Shown: in pieces, positions 17,772-30,000 of the stretch | Position numbering within the stretch: the stretch's first letter is position 1 | How the letters are laid out: each line of letters opens with the position of its first letter | Source of the DNA: Bog-473 sp963711065 | GTDB taxonomy: Bacteria > Actinomycetota > Acidimicrobiia > Acidimicrobiales > RAAP-2 | Length of the DNA stretch: 64,000 nt | Assembly: GCA_963711065.1 (NCBI GenBank) | Contig: CAVQCO010000001.1 | Location: 62,001-126,000, forward strand | Reading direction: 5' to 3' | Made by a program: the position numbers and the translations under genes | The notes under the pieces: generated by a model | The model's input: the letters and a program-made list of their open reading frames with translations, nothing else | What the model was told of the DNA's origin: nothing | Database searches by the model: none

Positions 17772-19574
17772 TCAGTCCGAATGCACCACCGACTGCAACT
17801 CCTCCAAACGGCTCATGGCCTCGCGGTAGCCAACTTCGACGAGGTTGCGGGCACTTTGGAAGTCGAGCATGCCGGCGCGCGAGACATCGGGCCGGATCAA
17901 CACATCCGGGGGGTAGTCGGCGAGGAGGCGACGCTGCCCGTCGATGCCCGGCAGTTCCATGGCCCGCATGAGGACGTTGAGCGAGAGCGGCGGGGCGTTC
18001 ATGTCCCGGCGCCTGGTGAGGCGGTCGGCCAGGAGTCTCCAGCCCGATGGCGTCTCCTTGTAGCTGGGGGCCGCACGCACCTCCTCGTCGACCGACAGGT
18101 CCACGGCGACGACCAATCCGATCCCGGGTCGGCTCCGCATGATGTCGACGGGAAGATTGTTCAGAACGCCTCCGTCCACCAGGAAATCTGATCCATGACG
18201 AACCGGCGGGAAGATCCCGGGGATCGACAGGCTGGCCCGTACCGCGGTGGCCAGGGACCCCCGATCGTGCACAACCACCTTGGCCCGGGTGAGATTGGCG
18301 GACACGCAGAAGAAGGGGAGCCAGGTCTCTTCGATGGCACGGTCGCCCAGATGGCTCGGATCCTCCAGAAGCTTGCGCACCTTGCGGGCCGAGGTGTACG
18401 ACAGCACGGGCAGGGTCGGCGGGAACAGGTTGCCGCTGTCGACGAACCCGGTGGTCGCCCATTCAAGCCGGGTCGCCGAATCGAGGTCGAGGGCAAGGCA
18501 CGACCCCATTGCGGCCCCGATGCTGGTGCCGCCCACCATGTCTACTGGCAGCCCGATCTCGTCAAGTGCCTGCATAACCCCCAGATGGGCCCACCCCCGC
18601 GGTCCACCGCCTCCTAGCACCAGCCCGCAACCCCGTCCGGTCACCAAACGGGCGGCGCGACCCACGTCGCTGGCGACGCTCCGACGAAGGTGTAGGACCG
18701 GCCCGTCGCCGGCTGCGTCCAGCCAGCCCGCGGACAACTGGGGCCGCTCAGCCTGGGCTCGCTGGACCAGCAGGATGAAGAGGTTCCCGTCGAGACGCCT
18801 CGCTGGGAGCTCGCGGATGACTGCCGGGGGAGCTGTTCTACGGAGGCATCGGCATCGGCCACGATCACGACGCGGTCGCAGTTCCTCAGGCACCACTCAC
18901 CCCAGGCCCGGTCCCCCGACGAACCCTCATATAGCACGTAACGGTGCCTACCTTCGAGCTGGTGCGCCCAGGGAGGCGCGACCGACCGGTGGCGGCGCGT
19001 CAGCGGCGCCCACCAGAGCGGTGGGCGCGTGCCTACCCAGCTCAGCGGCCAGCTCGGCCATTTGGTCGACGGCACCCCGCCCCTCACCCAGGGTGAACAC
19101 GCCCAGCGTCAGGACGTGCTCCAACATTGGCCGCCGGGAGGGTGAGCCCAACCGTTCCGTGACCACCTGGGCGGCCCGCCGGAGCCAGCCCGACTGTTCG
19201 TCGGCCAAGCGGTCGAACTCGTCCGCCGGAATCACCAGGAGCTGGGTGTCACGGACGGCGCGGATGCTGGCCAGGCGCGGCTCCCGGGTGATCATGCCGA
19301 TCTCGCCGAAAACGTGGCCCCGCGAGATGGCGTTGCCCGGCTCCTCGTCGACGTAGGTCTGCAGCCTCCCGTAGACGACGACGTAGAGGGCATCGGCGGG
19401 GTCGCCGGCGCGGACGCACCAGTCCCCGGCGCCTACGAACTCGGTCCGACATCGCGACAGGACCCCGTCGAGCTCATCCTCTAGCAGCGTGGCGAACAGC
19501 GGGATGCCGCGCAACAGCTCGCGAAGCTCCGGACCCACCTCCACTGACTGCCCCGACGGCGCAGCGTCAACCAC
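17772..19574 (-). CDS. NTE-like cNMP-binding patatin phospholipase (two frame breaks)
   Basis: Read from a GTG at 19574, about 600 codons make a soluble neuropathy-target-esterase-like protein. An N-terminal cyclic-nucleotide-binding domain spans residues about 15-140 (AGDPADALYVVVYGRL, then FGEIGMITREPRLASIRA). A linker with DRVVIVADAD follows, then a patatin domain with LVLGGGGPRGWAHLG (oxyanion), nucleophile in GGTSIGAAMG and dyad aspartate in FLVDGGVLNNLP. The signal changes frame near 18970 and near 18830. Members hydrolyse lysophospholipids or related esters at membranes. It starts nine bases after the stop of the cyclase gene, so the two are an operon: a predicted nucleotide producer followed by a predicted nucleotide-responsive lipase. 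Confidence 0.85.
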
Positions 19575-19583
19575 CAGATCTCT

Positions 19584-22500
19584 TCATAGTCGCGTTGACG
19601 CAGCATTGTCGGCGGCCCTCCGCTTGGGATCCACTAGCTCGGGGGTCCACACCACCATAAGCTTTCTCAGGGTTTCCTCAGACAACAGGCGGAGTTTCGA
19701 CTCACACTCGGCGAAGACACGCAGGGTCAGGGCGGCTTCGTATTCGGCCCCGCGGCTCCGTGCCGCAATCAGGCTCTGGCTGAGGGCTTCGATCGCCGCT
19801 CCGACATCTCCGGAGTTGGCCAGCACGGCACCCCGGACGCGATGGATCAGGGGGATCTGAGGGGAACCCCACCCAGGTTTTGGGCAAGATCGAGGCAACG
19901 GTCGGACACGGCGAGTGCCTCGGCGAAGTCGCCGCTCAAGAGGAGGCATTCCGCCATACGGGCAGTTGCTTCGAGCGCGTCGCTCCGGCTACCGATAGCA
20001 ACCATTTCCTCAATAACGGACTCGAAGAGAGCCAGGGCCTCGTCGTGGCGGCCTTGGCGTGCTCTGACCCTGGCCAACTTACCTTTGGCGTCAGCCACGC
20101 CGGCTCGGTAGCCCGCCGCACGCCACGTACGGCTCACGGCGACAAACGCCTGCTCGGCGTCGTCGAGACGGCCTTGGTCGAGCGCTATCTCACCGATGTT
20201 GAATACGTAGAAGGCATCCATGACAGCGTTACCGGTCCGGCGCACCGTGGCCTGTGCTCGCCGGTAGAGCACCTCCGCTTCATCCCAATTGCCCTTGAAG
20301 TAGGCGAGTCCGCCCAGCATGTTGAGCACGCCGGCCTGACCCGGCAAGTTCCCGATCTCCTCGAACAGGCGCAGCGCCCTCTCCCAAATTGACCGGGTTC
20401 TCGAGTTTGCCGAGGTCCATGTTTGCCCAGTCGATGATCCGTAGAGCATCGGCCATGGTCTCCTTGTCCTCCGCCAGCTCCGCCTGCTCGACAGCCTGGG
20501 TGCACCACTTGATAGCCAGCCGGTGTTTGCCACCCTCTTGGCAGAAGCGCCCGTACCATCCGAGGAGCTCGGCCCGCTGGCGGCCAGCCTCCGTGCTCTC
20601 GATGCCGTCGAGGATCTTGAGACCCCGGGTGATCCACCGCAGTGCACTGGTGTAACGGTCGAGCCATCCCTCGACCCGCGCCAACTTCAAGAGCAGCCGG
20701 GCCTCGATCACGCTGTCGCTGGCGATCAGGCTCCTGGCGTACCGGAACACGGTGGCCGCACCCGCATAATTGCCCGTGAGATTCCTGGCGTCCCCGAGTG
20801 CCTCGTGCACGCCAGCGATCTCAACGGGATGGAGCTCGGGCAGTCGGCGGGCGGCCGTGACCGCTCGCTCGTAATACTCCGCCGCCTCAACGTTGGCATA
20901 AATGGCCTTGGCGCGTTCGGCGGCTTGCAACGAATGCAGCCACGCCTCTTGGAACCGCTGGGCGTGAAGGTAGTGAAAGGACAGGAGCTCCGGGTACTCC
21001 TCACCTTTTCGCTCGGCGGCGCACCGAAGCGCATCCGCGGCTCGTGAGTGCAGCTCGTGCCGAAGGCGAAATGAGAGGCCGTTGTACGCCGAGTCGCGCA
21101 AAAGTGCGTTGCGGAACGCCAAATTGCCGAACTCGTCACGGACGACGAACGCGTCCAGCCTGCTCCAGGTTGGGTCGCCTTCATCCGGAGCGTCGCCATC
21201 GACGTCGACCAGTAACTCCCTGCTGAAGGACTGGCCCAGGACAGACATACGGCGCAGCAACTCGCGGTCGACAGCTGACAGGCGGTCGATGCGTGCGACA
21301 ACGACGTCCTCAACCAAGTCGGGGAGGGCGTCGATTGAGTCCCCGTTGACTACCGCCGCGACGAGCTCCCGCACGAAGAGTGGGTTGCCCTCCGAGCGTG
21401 CGACAAGCAACTTTATCTCCCGGTCGGACACGGGGGACTCCCGGGTCGCCGCCATGGCCAGCTCGGTCGCTTCGGATACGCTTAGTGGCTCGAGCTCCAG
21501 ACGGGTCGTGGGACTGTCGTCGGGCGCGATGAAACCCGCGCCCACGTCCCTCCGGGTGAGGCACCAAAGCCATCCGGTCATACGGACCACGCGGGCCAGG
21601 TGCTCGAAGAGGTCGGCCGACGCCTCGTCCATGAAATGCGTGTCTTCAATAGTGATCAGGCCCGACTCGGGCAGCAGATGGGCCAGGAGCGCAATGACCA
21701 CCTCGGCCAAACTTCGCCGCGCCGGAACTCCTCTTCCAGCTCCCGCGTCTCGCGGGTCTCAGGCACTGCCACGTCGATTGCCATACCGATCAGCGGGGCC
21801 CACGGCCGAAGCTCAGGTGCGCGGCCGCTCTAATTCGGACACGAGCAGCGTGGTCATCGACGTGTCGCTGCCCTCGGCCGGGAGGTCGAGGAGACCGCGG
21901 AGCAGCCGTCGGACCGTGTAGTACGGCGTTGATGAGTCGTAGCGCTCGCACACGGCAACCAGTTGCATCCGATCGGCGGTGATCTCGCGTAATCGATGAG
22001 CCAGTCTCGACTTCCCGACCCCGGTGGCGCCAACAATCTCCACCAGCGCGCCCTGACCGGCCGCCGCAAGCGCCTCGAGCTGCCGTAGTTCCTCACGGCG
22101 ACCGACGAACGCTGGTTCTTCGTCAATGCCCGCCGGAAGCCCGCGGGTCTTGAGTCCCATTCGCACAGCGCTGACCGGCTTTGACTTTCCCTTCACGCGA
22201 AAAGGCTTGAGCTCCGTTGCCTCGAACCGCAGTGTGGCAGCGCGACAGCACTTCGGGGGTCGTAAGAATTTCGCCCGGTGAGGCCTTCGCCATCAAACGG
22301 GCCGCGAGGTTGACGGCGTCTCCCATGACCGTGAAGGTCCGTTGGTACGGTGGCCCCACCTCACCGACAAAGACCGATCCCTGGTTCACGCCGATCCGGA
22401 TCGGAAGCTCGTTGTCGGAATCCATGATCTCGCGCACGGCGAGCAGCATGCAGTGCTCGTCATCCCCCGAGGACGAGGGCGCCCCGGCGGTCAGGATGAT

Positions 22501-23499
22501 CTTGCCACCGTCCTTGTCCGCGTCCGTGGCGAGGAAGGTGACGCCCTGACGGTCGACGGCCTGCTGGACATTCGTTACGAGTACCTCGAGCCGGCGCGCC
22601 GTTTCCTCGGGCCCCTTCTCGTCAATGAGGTCGTCCGTCCCGTCGAAGTGGACGAAGGCCACGGTCACTCGACGGTGCTCCGACTCGGTGCGGGTGCTGA
22701 GGGCGGACCGGAGGCCGACGGGAATGCCAGTGTTCAAGTCGAGAGCGGGGTCGACCAGGTCGAAGGGCACGCCCGACGTCTGCGGGACCGAAGGGGCGCG
22801 CAGGAGGAGAGAGCCCGGACCCTTCGCCTCCCCGACAAGTCCGGGCTTAAGCGCAGCAGCGGTGGCGCCACTGATCACGATCTCACCGGCATCCGCTGTC
22901 CCTTCCATCGCGACGACCGAGCTGGCACCCGGACCGGTAACGATGAACTCCCGATGGGATTCACCGACCAGGAAAAAGTGGAACAGGCCGCTGTGCACGC
23001 CCACCGACATCCGGAGGGAGACCTTCTGGTCCAGCACGGTGAGGCGTCCGACCGAGCGCAGGGCTCGACGCATCTCGATAGCGGCGCGACAGGCTCGGGC
23101 CTCGTGGGCCTCACCCGAGAAGTAGATGAGCAGCGCGTCCCCACCGAATTTGAGGAGGCGACCACCGTTGTTCACGGCGAGGTCGAGCAGAGGGACGAAA
23201 CAGGCGCCAATCGTCGCGGTGAGTTCTTCGGCCCCCCGCCTGCCATGCCGGGCGAGGCTCTCTGAGAGTTTGGTGAACCCGGAGATGTCGACGAAGGCGA
23301 TCGTGCCGGCGAGCTCCCGATATCTCTGGTCAGGCGCGGATCGGATCCAGTCGATGGCGAGGCGCGGAAGGTAGGGCTCAAGCGGGTGCCCGCCGTCCGC
23401 GGCGAAGCCCGGGGTTCTCACCGGCGCCAGTAATTGGCGGCCGTCCGGCCTGCGCAAAGGATCCTTCAACCCCGAGCTCGGCCACGCTCCCAGGCGCAT
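19584..23499 (-). CDS. Tandem class III nucleotidyl cyclase-AAA ATPase-TPR protein (several frame breaks)
   Basis: About 1,300 codons from an ATG at 23499. First cyclase homology domain: residues about 62-220, with metal aspartates Asp71 (FVDISGFT) and Asp121 (FGGDALL). Second cyclase domain: residues about 270-430, with GDAVNLAARL carrying the transition-state Asn and Arg. Then a P-loop ATPase (VGATGVGKSR, later ITIEDTHFMDEAS as Walker B) and a long TPR region to the stop at 19584. The architecture is that of actinobacterial cyclase-STAND regulators. Signal changes frame near 22190, 21825, 21715, 20385 and 19865. The two cyclase domains appear complementary, which would suit one composite active site. 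Substrate (ATP or GTP) is not certain. Upstream gene of the operon with the cNMP-patatin esterase. Confidence 0.82.
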
Positions 23500-23792
23500 C
23501 GTTCATCAGGTGTCTCAATTCCCACCGCGCAGCTTGCCGGAAAGTAGTCCGGATTCTCCGGATTCGCAACCCCTATGTGGTCGGCACCGAACTGCGCAGA
23601 GCGGTCACCGTGGCCCCGTGAATGTTCCTCTGCCGCCTCACCTGGCCCGCCGAGCGCAACTCTGAGCCCGTTGGCCGCGGCGAACGCGTTTGACGGCATT
23701 CCCAGAAGTCCCGCCACGATGCCGTCCGCCACGTCGTCTTTAGGATTCGACAGCTTCGCCGCGATCGACTCGGTGATCCCGATCATCGACAT
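23466..23792 (-). CDS. Possible small protein upstream of the cyclase
   Basis: A 108-codon frame whose first half (SIAAKLSNPKDDVADGIVAG and LLGMPSNAFAAANGLR) has a natural helical composition, unlike typical shadow frames. It overlaps the cyclase start by 34 bases. No ribosome-binding site, leaderless -10 or known domain is evident. It may be a short accessory gene of the cyclase operon, or spurious. Confidence 0.3.
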   Translation of the reverse strand: MSMIGITESIAAKLSNPKDDVADGIVAGLLGMPSNAFAAANGLRVALGGPGEAAEEHSRGHGDRSAQFGADHIGVANPENPDYFPASCAVGIETPDERCAWERGRARG

Positions 23793-24044
23793 ACGGCGGC
23801 CGGACCGCGGTCCTCGCTCAAGTTGAGTTTTTCAGGGCAAGTAGCTAAGACGTGCAGCCGGTCGGCACCGTGCGAGAGGCGGCGCACTCGGTGTAGGAGC
23901 CGCTGGTCGGAATCGGCTTGAGGCTCCTGCCCAGTGCCTGTGGCGTGAATGGAAGTCATTGGATCCCTTCAGGGCATCGGCTCTCATGTATGTGTTTCTT
24001 CGTCGATCCTCGCTGCTTTGGCTCGTGGGCCGTGAGCTCCGCTG

Positions 24045-27000
24045 TCAGTGGAAACGGGGATCGGAGGCGGGGAGCTGGAGAGTCTCGATCACGTCGCCGG
24101 AGCGGTCGGGCAGGATAGAGACCACACACGGGGGCCCATTGAACCTGGTGCTGCAGAACGGGAGCAGTCCGAGCGTCGTCATCCTCCCGGTGATGCTCCT
24201 AAAGGGGGTGGGGGACGAGAAGCAGACAGCGTAGGGAATCCACCACGGTGCACCCTTCGCGAAGACGACGCTCTTATTGATCGTGATCACTGCTGTCTTG
24301 GTCCCGTTGATCGTGAGGCCCGATACGGACACCGTCGTCATGCTCGGAGCATGGCGGAAAGGGTCCCCGCAAGAGATGGTGTTCGTCCCGAGGGAGACGG
24401 TGAGCGAGCCCGTCGTCGATGAGGTCCCAGTCACGGAGACAGCCACAGACCCCGGAATCGTCACGGTTCCGCTGCACGTCTGGCCCGTCTGGCAGGTCGT
24501 CGTCGTTGTAGTTGGATTGGAGCTCGTCACCGTCTCGGTCTCGGCCCCGCAGGTGCTCAAGGACGCCGCGTTGTTGACGTCACCTGAGTACGAGGCCTGC
24601 CAGTAGTAGGTGCCCGGCGTGCTCAGCGTCACCGCCGCCGAGGCCGGCAGCGTGCCCGCGGTCGTGATGTTCAGGGCGGTTCCGCCTCCGCCCTGGGCCA
24701 GCGTCGTGCACCCGGCGTCGGTGTACACGTTGTAGGTGATCGTCCCCCCAGCGCTCGAGGCGTTGGTGCCGCTCAGCGTGGCCGAGTCGGTGACCGCGGT
24801 GCCAGCCAGCACCGAAATGGAGCTTCCTGACTGGCCCCCACCCGACAGCAAAGTCGACAGCGAGGTCGACAGCGCGGTTGACTGGTCGACCGTGAAGCTC
24901 TGGGTCGGGGTCGAGGTCGAGGTGGTGTACGTGTAGTCCGGGTTCGACGACGAAGTGCCGCCGGGTGAGAACACGGCGTCGACGCTGCTGTAGGTGCCCA
25001 CTGCCAGTTGGGACGATGTCAGTGAGCAGCTGAAGCCGGCACTGTCACCGCTGCCGCTCGGCAGGGTCTCGCTGCACAGCGACACTGGAGTCGTCCCGTA
25101 GTAGAGCGTGACCGTCCCCTCGGGGTAGCCGTCGCCGCTCTGGCCCGTCACCGTGCCGCTGAAGGTCTCAGCGGTCTCCGAGCCGTAGGTGATCGGCGAG
25201 GTCACGGCGTTGAGCGACGTGGTGGTGGACTCCGACGCCGGGTTCACCGTGAAGCTCTGGGTCGGGCTCGAGGTCGACGTCATGTAGGTGTAGTCCCGTC
25301 TCGACGACGGGTGCCGCCCGGGGCGTAGACGGCGTCCACGCTGGAGTAGGTGCCCACGTCGAGCTGGTTCGCCGTCAGCGAGCAGCTGAAGCCGGCGCTG
25401 TCGCCCGAGCCGGTCGGCAGGGTCTCGCTGCACAGCGCCACCGGGGTCGTCCCGTAGTAGAGCGTCACCGTCCCCTCGGGGTAGCCGTCGCCGCTGGCTC
25501 CCGTGACCGTGCCGCTGAAGCTCTCGGTGGTCTCCGATCCGTAGGTGATCGGCGAGGTCACCGCGTTGAGCGACGTGGTGGTGGACTCGGTCGAGACCGA
25601 CGAGCTGACCGTGAAGCTCTGGGTCGGGCTCGACGTCGAGGTCGTGTACGTGAAGTCCGGGCTCGACGACGAGGTGGTCGCCGGGCTGAAGACGGCGTCG
25701 ACGCTGGAGTAGGTGCCCACGTCGAGCTGGCTCGCCGTCAGCGGGCAGCTGAAGGTGGCGGCGTCGCCCGCCGCTCGCCGTCAGCGTGCTCTGGCACAGC
25801 TGCGTCGCCGTCGGGGTGCCGTAGTAGAGGGTGACCGTCCCCTCGGGGTTGCCGCGCCGCTCTGGCCCGTCACCGTCCGGTGAAGGTCTCGGCGGTCTCG
25901 CGATCCGAAGGTGATCGGCGAGGTCACGGCGTTGAGCGACGTGGTGGTGGACTCCGACGCCGGGTTCACCGTGAAGCTCTGGGTCGGGGTCGAGGCCGAG
26001 GTGGTGTAGGTGTAGTCCGGGTTCGACGACGAAGGGGCCCCCGGGGTGAAGACGGCGTCCACGCTGGAGTAGGTGCCCACGTCGAGCTGGTTAGCCGTCA
26101 GTGAGCAGCTGAAGCTGGCGCTGTCGCCACTGCCGGTCAGGCAGGGTCTCGCTGCACAGCGCCACCGGGGTCGTCCCGTAGTAGAGCGTCACCGTCCCCT
26201 CGGGGTAGCCGTCGCCGCTCTGGCCCGTCACCGTGCCGCTGAAGCTCTCGGGGTCTCGGAGCCGAAGGTGACGGCGAGGTCACGGCGTTGAGGGAGGCGG
26301 TGGTGGACTCCGGCGCCGGGTTGACCATGAAGCTCTGGGTCGGGGTCGAGGCCGAGGTGGTGTACGTGTAGTCCGGGTTCGACGACGAGGGGTCCCCGGG
26401 GTGAAGACGGCGTCCACGCTGGAGTAGGTGCCCACGTCCAGCTGGCTCGCGGTCAGCGAGCAGCTGAAGTCGGCGCTGTCGCCGGACCGCCGCCGGCAGG
26501 GTCTCGCTGCACAGCGACACTGGAGTGGTCCCGTAGTAGAGCGTGACCGTCCCCTCGGGGTAGCCGTCGCCGCTCTGGCCCGTGACCGTGCCCGCGAAGG
26601 TCTCGGAGGTCTCGCGCGCCGTAGGTGACCGGCGAGGTCACGGCGTTGAGGGACGTGGTCGTGGGTTCGGAGGAAGCCGTCCACCGTGAAGCTCTGCGTC
26701 GGGGTCGAGGTCGAGGTGGTGTAGGCGAAGTCCGGGTTCGACGACGAGGTGCCGCCGGGTGAGAAGACGGCGTCGACGCTGCTGTAGGTGCCCACTGCCA
26801 GTGGGACGATGTCAGTGAGCAGCTGAAGCCGGCGCTGTCGCCGCTGCCGCTCGGCAGGGTCTCGCTGCAGAGCGCCACCGGGGTCGTCCCGTAGTAGAGC
26901 GTCACCGTCCCCTCGGGGTAGCCGTCGCCGCTCTGGCCCGTGACCGTGCCGCTGAAGGTCTCGGTGGTCTCGGCGCCGAGGGCGATCGGCGAGGTGACGG

Positions 27001-30000
27001 CGTTGAGTGCGGTCGTGGTGGACTCCGACGCCGGGTTCACCGTGAAGCTCTGGGTCGGGCTCGAGGTCGACGTCGTGTAGGTGAACGTCCCGTTGGACGA
27101 CGAGGTGCCGCCCGGGGTGAAGACGGCGTCCACGCTGGAGTAGGTGCCCACGTCGAGCTGGTTCGCCGTCAGCGAGCAGCTGAAGCCGGCGCTGTCGCCC
27201 GAGCCGGCCGGCAGGGTCTCGCTGCACAGCGCCACCGGGGTCGTCCCGTAGTAGAGCGTGACCGTCCCCTCGGGGTAGCCGTCGCCGTCTGGCCCGTGAC
27301 CGTGCCGCTGAAGCTCTCGGTGGTCTCCGACCCATAGGTGATCGGCGAGGTGACGGCGTTGAGGGACGTCGTGGTCGCAACGGCCGTCGTGATGTCGTAG
27401 GAGTTGCTGTGGGCGGGGACCGTGTCGGAGGAGGTGGTGACGGTCACGACGTCGCCCGTCGAGGTGCCGTCGCCGGGTTGGAGACGGCGCTCGCCGAGAC
27501 CAGCAGCGTGTCGCCGGCCGCGATGGCGCAGCCGCCGGCCACGGTCAGGGTGACGGTGGCTCCGCCGTTGCTGGTCGCCCAGGGTGTCCGACCCGCACTG
27601 CGTCCCCGTCGTGACGTCCTCGATAGTGTACGAGCCGCCGGAGCCGAAGTTGGTGCCTGTCGGCGCGGCCAGGGTGATCGTCCCGGTGTCCGCGACGGCG
27701 CCCCCGTCGACGAGGTGGCGAACTGGAGGTCGTAGGTCACGCCGGTCGCCCCGGGCACGTAAGTCGAGAGTGTCACGGACGGCGAGGCGACCGACTGGGC
27801 CGCCGTGATGGCGTAGGTGTTGGTGTGGGCGGAGAGGGTGTCCGAGGAGGTCGAGACCGCCACCGTGTCGCCGGTCGAGGTCGTCGCCGGATTGGAGACC
27901 TCGCTGGCCGTGACCAGCACCGAATCGCCGGCCGCGATGGTGCAGCCGCCGGCGATGGTCAAGGTCACCGTGGCCCCGCCGTTGCTGGTGACCCAGTTGT
28001 CCAATCCACACTGCGACGACGTCGTGACGTCCTCGACCGTGTAGTCCCCGCCCGAGCCGAAGTTCGTGCCCACGGGCGCGGCCAGGGTGATGGTCGAGTA
28101 GTCCGGCGCCAGCGCTCCCGTGGACGAAGTGGTGAAGCGCACGTGGTGTAGGTGACGGCGCTGGCGGAGGCCGCCGTGGTCGACAGGGTGACCGATGGCG
28201 AGGTGACCGCCTGGGCCGCCGTGATGGCGTACGTGATCGTCTGAGCCGGGAGGGTGTCCGAGGAGGTCGAGACGCCCACCGAGTCGCCGGTCGACGTCGC
28301 GGTCGGGTTGGAGACGGCGTTCGCTGTGACCAACACCGTGTCGCCGGACGCGATGGTGCAGCCACCGGCGACGGTCAAGGTCGACGGTGGCCCCGCCGTT
28401 GCTCGTGACCCAGTTGTACAACCCGCACTGCGAGGACTTCGTGACGTCTTCGACCGTGTAGTCCCTGCTCGAGTTGAAGACCGTCCCCGACGGAGCGGCC
28501 AGGGTGATCGTCGAGTAGTCCGGCGCCAGCGCTCCCGTGGACGAAGTCGTGAAGCGCACGTTGTAGGTGACGTTGGACGCGGAGGCCGCCGTGGTCGAGA
28601 GGGCGACCGACGGCGAGGTGCACCGCCTGGGCCGCCGTGATGGCGTACGTGTTCGTCTGGGCCGGGAGGGTGTCCGAGGAGGTCGAGACGCCCACCCAGT
28701 CGCCCGTCGACGGCGGCGGTCGGGTTGGACACGCCGTTCGCCGTCACCAGCACCGAGTCGCCGGCCGAGACCGTGCAGCCGCCGGCAATGGTCAAGGTGA
28801 CCGTCGCCCCGCCGTTGCTCGTGACCCAGTTGTTCAAGCCGCACTGCAGGGCCGTCGTGGTGTCCTCGACCGTGTACAAGCCGCTCGAGCTGAACACCGT
28901 CCCAGTCGGCGCGGCCAGGGTGATCGTCGAGTAGTACGGCGCCAGCGCCCCCATCGACGAAGTGGTGAACAAGGTGGTGTACGTGACGTTGGTCGCTCCG
29001 GCCGCCGTCGTCGACAGGGTGAGCAACGGCGAGGTCACCGCCTGGGCCGCCGTGATGGCGTAGGTGTTGGTGAGGGCCGGGAGGGTGTCCGAGGAGGTCG
29101 AGACGGCAATGAAGTCACTCGTGGAGGTCGTCGTCGGGTTGGAGACCGCGCTGGCGGTGACCAGCACACGTCGCACTCCCCGCCACGGTGCCGCAGCTGC
29201 CGCCGACGGTCAGGGTGACCGTCGCCCCGCCGTTGCTCGTGACCCAGTTGTTCAACCCGCACTGCGTCGCCGTCGTGACGTCTTCGATCGTGTAATGGCC
29301 GCTGGAGCTGAAGACGGTCCCAGCCGGGGCGGCGAGGGTGATCGTCCCACCGCCGGCCGCCAGCGATCCGGTCGCCGAGGTGGTGAAGCGCACGTTGTAG
29401 GTGACGTTGGTGGCTCCGACCGCCGCCGTCGAGAGGTTGACCGAGGGCGACGTCACCGCCTGCCCGCCGCTGCCGATGGTGTAGGAGTTGGAATCGCTCG
29501 GCGTCGCGTCCGAGGACGTCGAGACGACCACGACGTCACCCGTCGACGAGGTCGGCGGGTTGGAGACCCCGCCGAGCCGTGACCAGCACCGTGTCGCCGC
29601 CCGAGATGGTGCCGCAGCCGGTGCTGACGCTCAAGGCGACCGTCGCCCCGCCGTTGCTCGTGGTCGGCGGTGTAGTCGCCGCACTGCGTCGCGGTTGTGA
29701 CGTCTTCGATCGTGTACGAGCCGCTCGGGCTGAAGACCGTGCCGGCCGGGGCGGCCAGGGTGATCGTGGAGTAGTAGGGCGCCAGCGCCCCCGTCGACGA
29801 GGTCGTGAACGAGGTGGTGTAGGTGACGTTGGTGGCGCCGGCCGCCGACGTCGAGAGGGTGACCTGTGCCGAGGTCACCGCCTGGCTCGCCGTGATGGCG
29901 TACTTGTTGCTCTGGGCCGAGACGGTGTCCGAGGAGGTCGTGATGGTCAGGGAGTCGTTCGTCGAGGTGGCCGTCGGGTTGGAGACCCCGCTGACCGTGA

